From assembly GCA_003586115.2 (NCBI GenBank), contig QVOM02000103.1, positions 8,773,059 to 8,837,058 on the forward strand: a stretch of 64,000 bases of DNA, written 5' to 3'. Both the position numbers and the translations under genes were made by a program. The notes beneath the pieces are model-generated. The model saw only the letters and a list, made by a program, of their open reading frames with translations. It was not told the DNA's origin and made no database searches. Source of the DNA: Salvator merianae. Taxonomy: Eukaryota > Chordata > Lepidosauria > Squamata > Teiidae. Below are positions 1-11,403 of the stretch, in pieces (within the stretch, counting starts at the first letter, position 1; the number at the start of each line of letters is the position of its first letter).

Positions 1-37
1 ATGCCGTACAGGTAATAAAGGTATAATAGGCATTCAT

Positions 38-488
38 GGGATCTCTTTGCACTTACCACCTGCAGCACTCCTATTCGCTCATGGGTCAGCCTTGACCACA
101 TGCAAAGGCAGCTTCAGCTCAACTGGAGTTGCCTAACATCTCTCCGGAGTGATCCAGCTGTGGACAACTCAATAGTACCCCACAGGTTAACCAGCAGTGG
201 CTGGATTGCTCCTGGGAAGGTGGATCTCCACCTCTTCTGGGTGCTGTTCAGTGAGGGGGCATGGGTTGCATGACTGCAGCTGTGCAGTCTTTTGCAGCAT
301 CCCAATCTCCATGACAATGCCCACCCCTACACCTGATGCCAGTTCAGACTTTTCAATGGCAATCCGGCCACGACATTCACACTAAGAGTGTGCTGGTCAG
401 GTATGGGGCTAATCCAGCACTCAGAGTATGAATGGCTGTCACCACCATTATATTTTACCATACCAGTTAGGTAAATGTGAACCCGCCC
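38..488. mobile_element. Degraded GGGCC-type TIR element (group A-like)
   Basis: The left end reads GGGATCTCTTTGCACTTACC and the right end GGTAAATGTGAACCCGCCC, an imperfect inverted pair resembling the termini of the better preserved elements further on (18890, 24540, 60220). Phrases typical of the group, such as 'agctgtggacaa', occur inside. No clean 3-bp target duplication is visible, so the copy is old or the boundaries are slightly off. It encodes nothing credible. Confidence 0.5.
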
Positions 489-819
489 TTAGTTCCAGGG
501 GAATTAACTCCATAGTTATAGCATAACTATGGAAAAAAGCCTAGTGGATGTAATCACAAAGTGAACTGAAACCAAAAGGACAACAAAAGTATATACATGC
601 CCGGATCACTGTTCATAATGCTCAGGTCAGCTCTCATAAGGAAAGCATTTGAATAAGAACTTGGATGCCAAATCATTCCATGCTAGATAGGTCAAGATGG
701 CCTTTGCTGTGCCCTTGGTCTCTGTCTTGACATGCCCTCCATGCACATTGGGGGTATAATGTCTTGGTTTCTTATCATTTAATATGTTAACTTTAGAATA
801 GAGAATTATATAAATTACA
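489..819. other. No recognisable feature
   Basis: AT-rich unique-looking sequence between two repeat fragments. I see no coding pattern, tandem repeat or transposon end. Confidence 0.4.
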
Positions 820-1080
820 ATGTCTTGGACCCTGGATACCCGAGGGCCTGGGTTGGTGGTCTTGACAATATAAGAGAATTGGAAATTTGAATGAGATTAA
901 GTGGGGAGGCTTTCTTGGCAGTGACACCATTCTTAGAAAGCAAAGGAATGGAGACCCATGAGAAGGCTTTCTCTGTGTTAGCCTCTGGGCTGTAGAATGG
1001 GCTGCCTTCTGAGGTATGTCAAGTACCATCACTTTATACATTCAAACAGTACTAAAGATGTACCTGTGCCTTTGACTGAA
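820..1080 (+). mobile_element. LINE C-terminal fragment (L2 or L3/CR1-like), decayed
   Basis: Translation near 960-1055 gives AFSVLASGL*NGLPSEV, which matches the 'AFSV..RLWNSLP.EV' block at the C-terminus of ORF2 in L2 and L3-type LINEs; the same block is clearer at 8440 and 16200. A stop replaces the usual Trp codon. The fragment is short and lacks catalytic motifs, so the clade cannot be fixed. Confidence 0.5.
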
Positions 1081-1583
1081 GAGGCAGTTTTTCTCCTTTG
1101 TAAAGTGTACTTTAGTCGTTGTAACTGAGCATGGTACCTCACAGTATATCAATTTATCTAAGGTAACAAGCAAATCCTGAAAAATTGGTGTTACGCGACT
1201 TCATGCAGATGTATCCATCAGCAGTCTGTTATTCTTATGGCAGAATTTCTAATATTTGGGGTATCCTTAGATTAAATATATTGTAGGCACCTAAGTGTGA
1301 TGAAATCCTATGCCAAGGTTATATTGATCCAGCATAGAACAGCTGGAGCTAGAAATAGGCCATTCCTGTACCTAAATCCTGTACCCTAGACCTCATGTGA
1401 TGGCCATTGGTTAAAGTGTTCCTTCAGTGGAAGTCCAGTCTCATCTTAAAGAGGTCATTTGTCTAGTACCTGGATAAAGAACCACCTACCAGTTACCTGG
1501 AAAAAGTTCTATTCCAGCTAAGGATGAATGAATATGTAAGATGTCATTTCTCACAAGTTTGTTGTATTTTCAATTCAACATTA
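1081..1583. other. No recognisable feature
   Basis: About 500 bp of AT-rich sequence before the 3' end of the CR1 element. No coding signal or repeat structure is recognised. Confidence 0.4.
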
Positions 1584-3810
1584 GAATCATAGAATCATAG
1601 AATCATAGAGTTGGAAGGGACCTCTAGGGTCATTGAGTCCAACCCCCTGCTCAATGCAGGATTCACTAAAGCATCCCAGACAGATAACTGTCCAGCCTCT
1701 CCTTGAAGACCTCCAGCGAAGGAGAGCCCACCACCTCCTGTGGCAACCTGTTCCAATGACTGATTGCCCTTACGGTCAGGAAGTTTTTCCTAATATCTAG
1801 CCTGGATCTACTCCCTTGAAGTTTCATCCCATTGTTTCTAGTCCTTCCTTCTTGCGCAACTGAGAATAGGGCCAATCCTTCTGCATTGTGACAGCCCTTC
1901 AGATACTTGAAAACAGCTATCATGTCTCCTCTCAGTCTTCTCTTCTGCAGGCTAAACATTCCTAGGTCCTTTAACCGTTCCTCATAGGACATGGTTTGCA
2001 GACCACTCACCATTTTAGTCGCCTTTCTCTGAACTTGTTCCAGTTTGTCAGTGTCTTTTTTAAACTGGGGTGCCCAGAACTGGACACAATACTACAGATG
2101 AGGTCTGACCAAGGAAGAGTAAAGTGGGACAATTACTTCTCGTGATCTAGACTCTATACTCTTCTTGATACAGCCCAGGATGGTATTTGCCTTTTTTGCA
2201 GCTGCATCACACTGTTGACTCATGTTTAATCTGTGATCTACTAGTACACCCAGATCCTTTTCACATGTGCTGCTGCTCAGCGAGATTCCTCCCATTCTGT
2301 ATTGGATATTGTCATTTTTCTTACCCAGATGTAAAACTTTGCATTTCTCCCTGTTAAATGTCATTCTGTTAGTTTCAGCCCACTGTTCAAGCTTGTCCAA
2401 ATCCTTTTGAATCCTCTCCTTCTCCTCCCTAGTGTTAGCAAGCCCTCCTAGCTTTGTGTCATCTGCAAATTTGATCAGCGTCCCCTCGACACCTTCATCC
2501 AGATCGTTTATAAAAACATTGAACAGCAATGGGCCCAAGACAGAGCCTTGTGGTACCCCACTCGAGACAGTCTTCCAATCGGATGTGAAGCCATTTATGA
2601 CCACTCTTTGAGTACGATCACTAAGCCAGTTATGAATCCACCTAACAGTTGTCCTGTCAATCCCATATTTGATCATTTTTTTCAATAAGTATAGTATGAG
2701 ACACCTTGTCAAATGCTTTGCTAAAGTCAAGATATACTATGTCCACAGCCTTTCCTTGATCGATCCATCCAGTAATTTTGTCATAAAAGGAAATAAGATT
2801 AGTCTGGCATGACTTGTTTGTTACAAATCCATGTTGGCTTTGGTTAATTACTGCATTCCCATCCAAGTGCTCCCATATGTGCTGTTTAATGATTTGTTCA
2901 AATATCTTGCCTGGTATTGAAGTCAGGCTCACAGGCCTGTAGTTGCCTGGGTCAGCCTTCTTTCCTTTTTTAAAGATAGGTACAACATTTGCCCTTCTCC
3001 AATCTTCTGGGACTTCTCCTGTTTTCCATGAGTTCTCAAATATCATGGAGAGTGGTTCAGCAATTATATCAGCTAATTCCTTCAGCACCCTAGGATGTAA
3101 TTCATCTGGGCCTGGAGACTTGAATTCCTTTAAGTTTGCTAAGTGTTCCCTCACCTTCTCCTTGTCCATACAGAGCCTTGATTCTCTTATTCCCTCAACA
3201 GCACAGTGAAGGCCAACTGACGTTTCCTTTCCTTTCTGAGAGAAAACAGATGCAAAATAGGAGTTCAGAAGTTCTGCCTTCTGAATATCGTTTTTGACCA
3301 AATCGCCCTTCTCATTTTGTAAAGGTCCTATAGCTTCTTTGACTTTTCTTTTGCTTCTGACATACCCCCAGAAGCCTTTTTTATTGTTTTTGGCCTCTCT
3401 TGCAATCCTCAATTCATTTTTAGCTTTAGCCTTTCTGACACTTATCCTGCAGTTCCTGCAGATTGCATTATATTCTTCTTTTGATATGTCCCCCTCTTTC
3501 CATTTTTTAAACATTTCTTTTTTTCTTTTTAGCAAGTTATTAAGTTCAGGGTTCATCCACCCTGGTCTCTTTAGATGCTTGCCATTCTTTTTTCTTTTAG
3601 GAATTGTTAAAGATTGTGCCTCTAGAATCTCCTTTCTCAAAATTTCCCATCCTTCCTGGACATTTCTGTCCTTTAAGACATCCAGCCAATGGATCCTTCC
3701 TACCCTCCTTCTGAGTCCATCAAAATCTGCTCCTCTGAAATCTAACCTTGAAGTCCGAGTCCTCTCAGATCTTCCTCCTTTTGTTATCCAAAAGGGTTAC
3801 CCTGTCTTTT
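1584..3810 (-). mobile_element. CR1 LINE, 5'-truncated, well preserved
   Basis: The 3' end (low coordinates, antisense) carries the tandem octamer AGAATCAT/ATTCTATG that terminates CR1 elements, followed by the conserved 'gagttggaagggacctctag' segment. ORF2 is read on the minus strand from about 3790 down to 1666 and includes most of the reverse transcriptase. The endonuclease domain and ORF1 are missing, so this is an ordinary 5' truncation near 3810. A second, shorter piece of the same family lies at 18484-18735. Few lesions separate it from an intact frame, which suggests a recent insertion. Confidence 0.93.
1666..3790 (-). pseudogene. CR1 ORF2 reverse transcriptase remnant
   Basis: This is the reverse transcriptase that would copy CR1 RNA at the chromosomal target. 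In order the minus strand shows the pre-RT linker (SPGPDELHPRVLKELAD), motif YRPVSLTS, motif A YLDFSKAFD, motif SGVPQGSVLGPLLF, the catalytic FADD (codons at 2458-2469), and a C-terminal domain ending in LDSYLSGML. Two lesions break it. One is a single-base shift in an A run (plus-strand T run 2676-2682) just after motif A. The other is an in-frame TAG near 2092, following VRPHL, where the family usually has a Glu codon. The catalytic Asp pair is intact. The upstream endonuclease is absent, so it could not act alone. Confidence 0.9.
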
Positions 3811-3834
3811 AATTTATGTTCTCATACAATCATT

Positions 3835-4005
3835 GTCAGTTTATTGAGTATTTTAGAATACGTTTTTACTATTCTTTTGTGTTGAATCTCATTTTCTTGC
3901 TTTAATGATCATTGTATTTTTCTTTGTTGTGAACAACCTTGGACATTTTTTAAAAATTATTTTTGGAAAGCTGGAGTATAAATGCAAATACAAACACTAG
4001 TTTTT
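3835..4005 (+). mobile_element. LINE 3' tail (L2-like)
   Basis: The stretch 'gttgtgaacaaccttggac...ggaaagctggagtataaatgcaaata' has the form of the 3' UTR and tail of L2-type LINEs in reptiles (accounting for 'ccttgga...ggcggtataaat'). No ORF is left. It lies just beyond the CR1 5' truncation point, and CR1 may have inserted beside it. Confidence 0.5.
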
Positions 4006-4811
4006 GTACATGATTTTGCCCAATGAATACAATTTCCACATTTTTATCTCTTTTTTTGTTTGTTTATATAGTTGCTTAAAATATGACCTCTTGTAAACTT
4101 ACTGCTTTTGGAGCAGAGCAAATTCCTAAGTATATTTGAATTTTAGTCCTCAGATTGTTTAGGGAAATTTGAATTTTGAACATTTACATCTATAAGCAAA
4201 TTAAACATTTCTAATCATTCCTAATTGTACTTTCTTTACTTTTTCCTTTTCCTTTCAACCATTTATTTAGTTGCAGTTTTGAACTCTGCAAAAGAATGCA
4301 CTAAGTGAAATATTACTTCTTTTTTGCCCTGCATGCAATGTCAATTAATTATATTGAATAATGGTGCATTCTGCAACTATTCCCTTCTTAAGACTGAGAT
4401 TGGACTAATGATTCATTCCCACTGTGGCCAGACAGATGCCTGTAGGAACCCCACAAGCAGCAGAAAATATATGTATTACTCCATTAGCCTGTTCAGTAAT
4501 TGAGTCTGACTCAAACAGGCTGAATTTCTTCTTTAAGAAAATCATCATCATCCTTTTCATCTCACCAGTGGACACTGTTCTTGATGTAGGGTGCTTGCAT
4601 GCTTGCATGCTGCAATGAAGCAAGGGCTATGCTCGAGGACCACCTGAATGAGACAGGCCTCTGCTGAAGAACTAGACAAAGCATTTCCCAAACTCATAAA
4701 TATGGTGAGAACCAGAAAAACAAATCCTATACAGGATTGGTCATCCGATTAACAAGGACCATTCCAAGTGTTAAAATATCTAGATACCCGACGATAAATG
4801 GGTTACAGAAC
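4006..4811. other. No gene; AT-rich sequence
   Basis: AT-rich sequence with a short direct repeat 'gcttgcat' near 4600. I recognise no coding sequence or transposon end. Confidence 0.4.
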
Positions 4812-4814
4812 TTA

Positions 4815-5262
4815 GGCTATTTCTGCACTTACTTGCTTGTGTTTGGAATTAGGGCTCTCAAACAACCAAACCCACATGTTCCAACCACTGGAAGGCATGG
4901 GTGGGATCAGTACCATCTGCAAGACTAGCACATCCATGCTGCAGCCTCAAAACTCACACAAGTTGCACAGCCAGACTCCCATGCCTCTTAACCTCAGGGC
5001 TTCTGGGGGATGCTTTTCAGTGCCATGCTATAGCGTGCTACTATAGTGCATCCACTGGTAGGACTCAGCATAGCAGGCATAGGTCTACCAATGATTCCAA
5101 TCAGGGCCTCCCTGTTCAGGATCATTCTCCATCTAAAACAGATGGAGTGGACCAGCGGGGGGGGGGGGCCCTCATAGATCCACACTAATGTGTGGATCTA
5201 TCCAACCACAACCTTACTATGCAGACCCTTAATCCAGATTATGGGCCAATGCAGAAAGGGCC
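4815..5262. mobile_element. Non-autonomous TIR element, group B, with TTA target duplication
   Basis: The left end GGCTATTTCTGCACTT and the right end (reverse complement) GGCCCTTTCTGCAT form terminal inverted repeats. TTA flanks both sides (4812-4814 and 5263-5265). The 448-bp interior is related to elements at 9570, 14524 and 15742. It has no transposase. TTA with a GG(G)CC terminus is typical of PIF/Harbinger MITEs. A G run at about 5157-5168 lies inside. Confidence 0.72.
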
Positions 5263-5323
5263 TTAGGAACTTCAGTTGAGCAATGAGGGCTAAAGACTGT
5301 AGGGCTACTGGGTGGACACATAT

Positions 5324-5326
<3 letters not shown>

Positions 5327-5371
<45 letters not shown>
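5327..5371. repeat. (AT)n microsatellite
   Basis: About 45 bp of uninterrupted AT dinucleotides. Confidence 0.97.
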
Positions 5372-5376
<5 letters not shown>

Positions 5377-5399
5377 GTTCCAGAAAATTCAAATCAAAC

Positions 5400-6113
5400 T
5401 TATCAAAGTCTGAGTACCAGAACAGAGTGTAGGAAATTTGGCAAGAAAAACATCAGGACTCAGAAATCAGTGGGAAAAAAGACATCAAATCAGAATTACT
5501 TCCTAATGAGAAATAATGTATTTACTGACCTAGAACAGAAGGAACTTTAGTACAACATCCAATCTGAACAAGAGTTGCCAAGAAATGATCAAGGTGCACT
5601 GGCAGAGGCAAAGGAACAAGTAGTAGCTCAAGATCTACATGAGCAAAATCATTAATATTACAGTGCCAACTGTTGAATGAAATATATATTTGAAATATAT
5701 ATTAAATTCATGAAAGGAAGAAAAAAGTGTCAATGATTTGAAAATGACTGAAAATGCCAGTAGGAAAGTCCTAGCACATTCATTAGAAGATCACAATAGA
5801 GCTAACTAGTATGTGTAGTGTGTCAGCAGTGCTTCCAGAGGAACTTGGGCAAGATATGTACAGGTCCAATTGTGGACAGAATTGAGCAATTACAAACAAA
5901 TTAAAAATACAAATACATAAATTATGAATAGCCCAGGACACTGTTGGAGGCTGAGAATGAATGTTCCCAGATTCTGGACTTGCCAACTGAAATTATTTTA
6001 GCCATTTGCTCAAAAGTAATGCACTTCCAGTGCCACTTCTGAAAGTATGCCAGAATGGAGCTGAGCTCCTTGTGTAACCAGCCCAAGTAGTCATTGCTGT
6101 TTGCACATAAGTG
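5400..6113 (+). other. Unclassified; possibly upstream part of the R4/Dong-like LINE
   Basis: Short Gln/Glu/Asn-rich open stretches occur on the plus strand but none has a recognisable motif. The segment directly precedes the hAT-like insertion at 6122, and R4/Dong-like coding sequence follows that insertion, so it may be the decayed N-terminal region of the same LINE. That is inference only. Confidence 0.25.
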
Positions 6114-6121
6114 CTGTGCTG

Positions 6122-6822
6122 TAGGGGTGTGCACGAAGTTTCGTGCCGTTCGATTTTCATTCAAATTTTGTGATTTCGTTCCCTTCGCATTGAATGCGAA
6201 GGGCAACAGAAATCACAAAATTCGAATTGCGAAGGTCCCTCAATTTTTGCTGCATTTCGGGACCTTCGCAATTTGCTGCTGTCTCATCCCCCTAGTCAGT
6301 CAGCACACACGCTGACAGAGTAGGGTGAATCAGGCAGCCAGTGAGCGGAAGAGGAGAAAACGAGAAGGGAGGGATTCCCTTCCCGTTGATTTTTCTTCTC
6401 TTCCGATCGCTGTCTCACCCCCCTAGGCTGTCAGCACATGCGCTGACAGACTAGGGTGAATCAGGCAGCGAGTGGGAGAGGAGGAAGGAAACTCAACGCA
6501 AAGGGAGGGATTCCCTTCGCGTTGATTTCCCTCCTCTCCCGCTCGCTATCTCTCATTCCCCCTAGTCTGTCAGTCGCACGCGCACACTGACAGACTGGGG
6601 GGGGGGGGAATGAGAGAGAGGCGAGCGCCATCGGAAACAGAGAAATCAAGGTGAGGGATCTTTCCTTTGCCTTGATTTCTCTGCTTCCAGTCGGGGTGAA
6701 AATCTTCGCCGCGAAGACAAAGGGCTTCATTTTCGCACATATTTTTTCGTGCAAAAACGAAGCTCCGTAGCTTTGCAGGAATGCGAAGCGAAAGGGGAAA
6801 AGTGCCTTCGTGCACACCCCTA
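6122..6822. mobile_element. hAT-like non-autonomous element with internal palindromes (701 bp)
   Basis: The element begins TAGGGGTGTGCACGAAG and ends with the matching inverted copy CTTCGTGCACACCCCTA. The flanks are CTGTGCTG (6114-6121) and CTGGGCTG (6823-6830), an 8-bp duplication with one mismatch, as hAT transposases produce. Inside lie about three successive palindromic modules, each with a core such as CTGTCAGCACATGCGCTGACAG-like arms and flanking 'ttcgcgttgattt/aaatcaacgcgaa'-type arms. A G-run near 6599 sits in one loop. No transposase ORF is present. A longer relative with the same ends is at 48885-49965. Confidence 0.82.
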
Positions 6823-6830
6823 CTGGGCTG

Positions 6831-7193
6831 GTCTACCACTGGAGAAGGCTTCAGAAACCACTAGCCATCTACTAGACCAGACCACAGTGTGGGTGCCATG
6901 TTCTTCAGGAGCTAATAGCGTGTCAGCAGCCCATGCAGATGCAACCCTAGATACCAAAGTAAAAAAATTACACCTCCAAGATGGAAGATTGGACTGGAGA
7001 ATTAGAATAACTTAAGGTACATTAATATCTGTACATTGAACTCTATGAAAGAGGTTAAAATATGAAAAGATTAAAGAATATATAGTAAAGAAATGCCATT
7101 TTGAATCATGAATTTTTTAAAAAAAGTTTTAGAAATATTAAAGGAACAAATCACAGTAGCATCAAAGAAAATAATTTGATATGAAACCCAAGC
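6831..7193 (+). mobile_element. R4/Dong-like LINE, segment upstream of RT
   Basis: Decayed coding sequence on the plus strand. At 6958-7015 one frame reads KKITPPRWKIGLEN, and near 7110-7190 another reads LEILKEQITVASKK followed by YETQAQ. These resemble the 'PPWKRRLE.KIK' and 'LE.AKQ.L.A...RRY' blocks that precede the reverse transcriptase in R4/Dong elements. The sequence then runs into an L3/CR1 insertion, and matching RT sequence resumes at about 8666. Many stops show it is old. Confidence 0.5.
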
Positions 7194-8665
7194 CCAGGGA
7201 ATAGTGACTGCTTCTTTGAGAGATGGAGTGGTCCCACCACTCAAGAGGGTCTCACTGGATCCAGAAGATGTAAACAACTATTGCCCAGTGACCAACATAC
7301 CTTTTTGGGCAAAGTATTAGAGAGAGCTATGTTTAACTGCAGGCATGCTTGGAAGAAGCTGATTATCCGGACTCATTTCAATTTGACTTCAGGTCTCGTT
7401 ATGGCATGGAAACTGCCTCGGTTGTCCTGGTTGATGACCTTCTCCCAGAAAGAGAGGGAGGAAGCGCAACCCTGTTGGTTCTTCTGGATCTCTTGGCAAC
7501 ATTTGATACCATTGACCATGGTATCCTTCTGGAAAAGCTGCAGAATTTGGTAGTTGGAAACAGTATGTTGTATTGGTTCTATTCCTATCTCCAAGGTCAA
7601 TCCCAGAGAGTAATAGTGGGAGATTCTTGCTCAACATCCTGGGAACTCACTTGTGGGGTTCCTCAGGGGTCAATCTAATCTCCCATGGTTTTCAATATCT
7701 ATATGAAGCTGCTGGGAGAGGTCATCAGGAGATTTGGAGTGAGGTGTCATCAATATGCAGATGACACCCAGCTTTATCTCTGAATCAGGAGAGGTGGTTG
7801 AAGTGCTGGACAGGTGCCTGGAAGCAGTAATAGGCTGGATGGGGGCCAATAAATTGAAGCTAAATCCAGACAAAATGGAGATGCTGTGTGTCACAGAGTC
7901 TCAAGTCCACGAAGCTGGAAGGTATCCTATCCTTAATGGTGTTGTAATGCCCTGGAAGGGGTGGGTGCAAAATCTGGGACTCTATGCTCTTGCTTGAAGC
8001 TCAGGTCGAGGCTGTGGCTAAAAGTGCCTATTTCCAACTATGGCTGGTTCAACAGTTAAGGCCCCTACTGGACAGAAATGATTTGGCCACAGTTAACTGG
8101 ACTGGACTATTATAATGTGCTCCACATAAAGCAACCCTTAAAGATAGTTCAGAAGCTGCAGCTGATGCAGAATGTAGCTGCTAGACTTCTGACCATGACA
8201 TCTGGCTAGATCCACAGCATGTGTGTCTTAAAAGGGCTGCACTGGCTGCCAATTTGCTACCAAGCCCAATTCAAGGGGTTAACCTTAACGTATATGGCCC
8301 TAAATGACTCTTGCCCCAAATATCTAAAGGCACTCCTTCTTCCATATCAACGTGCCCATGCCTTAAGATTTATAGGAAGGCCCTCCTGGTTGTCCCACAA
8401 CCTTCAGTAGCAAAAGGGGTGGGCACCCAGGCTACTGCCTTCTCAGTAATGGCTCACAGACTATGGAATAGTCTCCCCCATAAGGTGTGTCATGCACCTT
8501 TACTTTACAAGTTTAGGAAAAAGCAGCAAAAAGCTTTTCCTCCCCATTTTCCAACACTGTTATTGTTTTAGTATGTTCATTTTTTGGTTTTTAAAATTGT
8601 AACCCACCCTGACACCTTCAGGTATAGGATAGGATAAAAATGCAAATAATAAATAATTAAATAAA
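7194..8665 (+). mobile_element. L3/CR1-type LINE fragment with RT
   Basis: The fragment starts at the 'TASLRDGVVPPLK' block and runs through the reverse transcriptase to the 3' end. Visible motifs are FDTIDHGILL (motif A region), CGVPQGSI, QYADDTQLYL with the catalytic YADD at 7754-7765, NKLKLNPDKMEML, and a C-terminal AFSVMAHRLWNSLP block. The 3' end has the 'ggataggataaaaatgcaaataataaat' tail. Several frameshifts and stops break the frame. It interrupts the R4/Dong-like LINE, and a longer antisense relative with an endonuclease lies at 36979-39240. Confidence 0.85.
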
Positions 8666-9420
8666 TTGCACAGTATAGGTAGAATGTCTTTTCACAGAGA
8701 AACAAGTGTCAGTTTTATTAGACTATTTGGAAAATCTGGAGTAACAGTTCAAAAGGATAAAGAGTGTAGTATGGATTAAAGAGGTGAAAATCAAATAAAA
8801 GCCAACTGGAAGATCTGATAATAGCACCAGATCTAGCTGAGAAATGGGTCAATAAGATAAAAACTGGACAGCACCAGGGAAAGATGAACTGCAAGGTTTT
8901 TGGCTCAAATACCATACCTACCTGCATGAAAGAGTAGCCCAGCAAATTAATGCAATGCCACAAGGAGAAGAAACTGATGAACTGTCAAAGCCTATCTCAT
9001 AATGGAAAACCATAAGAGATGTGCAATGCCAAGTAATTACTAGCACTAACCAGGTAGAACACAGGGGGCATAAAAGATTGACTTCTAATTGATAAAATGA
9101 TTCTTGAGAATTGTAAATGAAGAAAGAACAATTTACATGTTGCTTGAATTGATTACAGAAAGATGCTTGACTTATTACTGCATAGCTGGATTTTAAAACA
9201 TTTAGAATGACCGAATTTAGTGATAAAATTAAAATGGTTGTTAAAAAGGCCACAAGAATGGGAAAGACTGAGCTGAGAATGGATGGTGAGGAACTAGACC
9301 AGATCAACATTCAAAAAGATATATTTCAGGGTCACTCATTCTTACCATAACTATAATACCTGTCAATGATTATAAAGAAGATAGGCCAAAGATATGAGAT
9401 TTCCAAGGCGTTATGAAAAA
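8666..9420 (+). mobile_element. R4/Dong-like LINE, RT segment
   Basis: Across shifting plus-strand frames the translation shows ELQGFWLKYHTYLHERVAQQ, then LLIDKMILENCK, then IDYRKMLDLLLHSWILK. These correspond to the 'APG.DE.QGFW.K......H', 'KDQLLIDK', and 'AWIDYKKAFD.VPHSWI' blocks of R4/Dong-clade reverse transcriptases. The motif A aspartate region is altered and stops are frequent, so the element is dead. Its 5' half is separated from it by the L3/CR1 insertion. Confidence 0.6.
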
Positions 9421-9569
9421 TGTAATGAAAACGATACTGTACAATATATCCTCGCTCCACTCCACCCCACAATGTACAATGCTATGGTTCCTGGGCTGGA
9501 TGGCTAGACTACCTCCTGGGGAAAGAAGAGCAGGAGCCACAAGGTTGCAAATCTTAATAAGTGAATTAT

Positions 9570-10084
9570 GGGTCTTTTTGCACATACCCTGCTGTGATCC
9601 AAACCAGTGGGTCTGAACCAGGGAAGACCTCTGGCTCAGACCACAGCATGGCATAGTCTGAAACAGCACCATCTGCATGACAGTACTGGTCCAGATGACC
9701 AGTTTCTGCACTGATCCTGAAACTTGCACAAGGTCTTCAAAGGGTTAAGAATGAAAGTTCCTATCCTGGGGACCCCATTTGGTGGTGCACTTCAGTGCAT
9801 CACTGAAATGGATCCCCTGTTAGTACAAAAGATAGAAGGATGCTTTCTGCATGCCTTCATATTCCAGACCAGGGCTCTCTAGTACACCGGTAGACGTCAA
9901 TATCGAGGTCCACAGTGATTCAGACCAAGGGCACTTTGATCTGGATCATGCTCTGTCATGAGAGAATGTAGCATACCAATGGTTGGTTGAGCCTCACTGG
10001 TCTGAACTAATGTGTGGCCCAATGAGGACCTGAAGAGGAACACGAGGGATCCTGTCCAAAAGAAAGGTAAGTGTAAAATGTCCC
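9570..10084. mobile_element. Non-autonomous TIR element, group B, with TAT target duplication
   Basis: It begins GGGTCTTTTTGCACATACC and ends GGTAAGTGTAAAATGTCCC, flanked by TAT on both sides (9567-9569 and 10085-10087). The 515-bp body shares blocks with 14524-15002, for example 'ctggttcagaccatg...ggcatggt...acagcac.atctgca.gacag'. There is no credible ORF. Confidence 0.72.
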
Positions 10085-10087
10085 TAT

Positions 10088-11400
10088 TTTACATTTTACC
10101 TGCCTAGGTAAAACCATCTTACTCTTGGTTCAATTAATTATATTTGAAGTGTATGGAAGACTATTACACTTCATTGTCTTCAGGAATTCATAACTGAACT
10201 TCAATTCCTTTCTGGAAGAAATACTGAATTTTAAACTATCATGAAACAACTCTGTTTCCAGCTCCAGTGAATTTAGTACTGTATTTCCATTTATATATAA
10301 CTTACCTTTTTTCCTCTTTGATTCTATTTTCAAATTTATTTTTTCCTAAACATTTCTTGCCAAATTATAGTTGCATCACATATGCCAGGCATCTTCTATA
10401 TGTGAAATACGATATCTAGAAATTTAAATAGGATTCAGATTAATCCAGTTTGACCTGAATATTTTCATGCTGCCTACAAGAGCCATTATTACTATGCATT
10501 TGAACATTGGATTCAGTATCAGGTTTCTGAGAGAGAAAAAGTTAATGTCCTGATTTGCTGTAACAGTGAATCTTAGCTGTTGCTGGAGGAATAACAGGCT
10601 TTTTAAGTGTACGGAGGAAACAGATAGTGAAGGAAAAACAGGTTTGACTAATGGTTTCTTTTTCTATATCAAAAGGGCGAACTGAGCCTCATATATGGAC
10701 ATGATGACACCTGCACAGAATAAATTGAATGAAGGAATTTTCATTCCCCACAGATATCATCAGGATGCTTGGCTAGAAATTTTACTGCCCCGATACCACA
10801 TGGAGCTTATGACATCTGAGTACTGAAAATATTATCTTCCTCATTAATAAGAGATTTAGAGCATGACAGCCATTAATTATATTATATGATTCTGTCATAG
10901 ATTCATTTAAAAGCTTTAAGTTCACAAATTGCTCCTGTCACCAGCAAACATCACATTAACTTGAATGCAAAGTCTTACCAGCAAAAATCAATGCTAATTA
11001 ATCTTTTGGGGTTGAATAAAGTTCATATTACTGATAGTGCCAACAAATGTTTTACAGAAGATATAAAAATTGGTAGTTTTTATATGTAAAATTTCAGCAT
11101 TCAAAAATGTTATGACAAATAGGGAGTCTGCAGCTGAAAGCATGTGTTTTTCCCCCTTTAATTATGTTTGTGACAGGATCTTGGTGTCAATATTAAAGCA
11201 ATAGAGGGGACATTTTCTCTAATACCTCCAAACATAGCCCATGCCATAAAATATATCCATTCAAATGTAATGCAGAACCGCATTTTTTAAATTATTTTTT
11301 GATAGTAGTGACTGCAATTATTAAGATTAAAGATACAGCATAAAATGCATCTATAGGCAAGAGTAGCTTTTGTTTTTAGGTTCCACAGAGTCAGGTTCAT
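10088..11400. other. No gene recognised
   Basis: About 1.3 kb of AT-rich single-copy-looking DNA with no coding pattern, tandem repeat or transposon terminus that I can support. Confidence 0.45.
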
Positions 11401-11403
11401 AAT

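Noticed and set aside
5198..5392. A 64-codon ORF with a run of Tyr-Ile
   Set aside because: It is the translation of the AT microsatellite.
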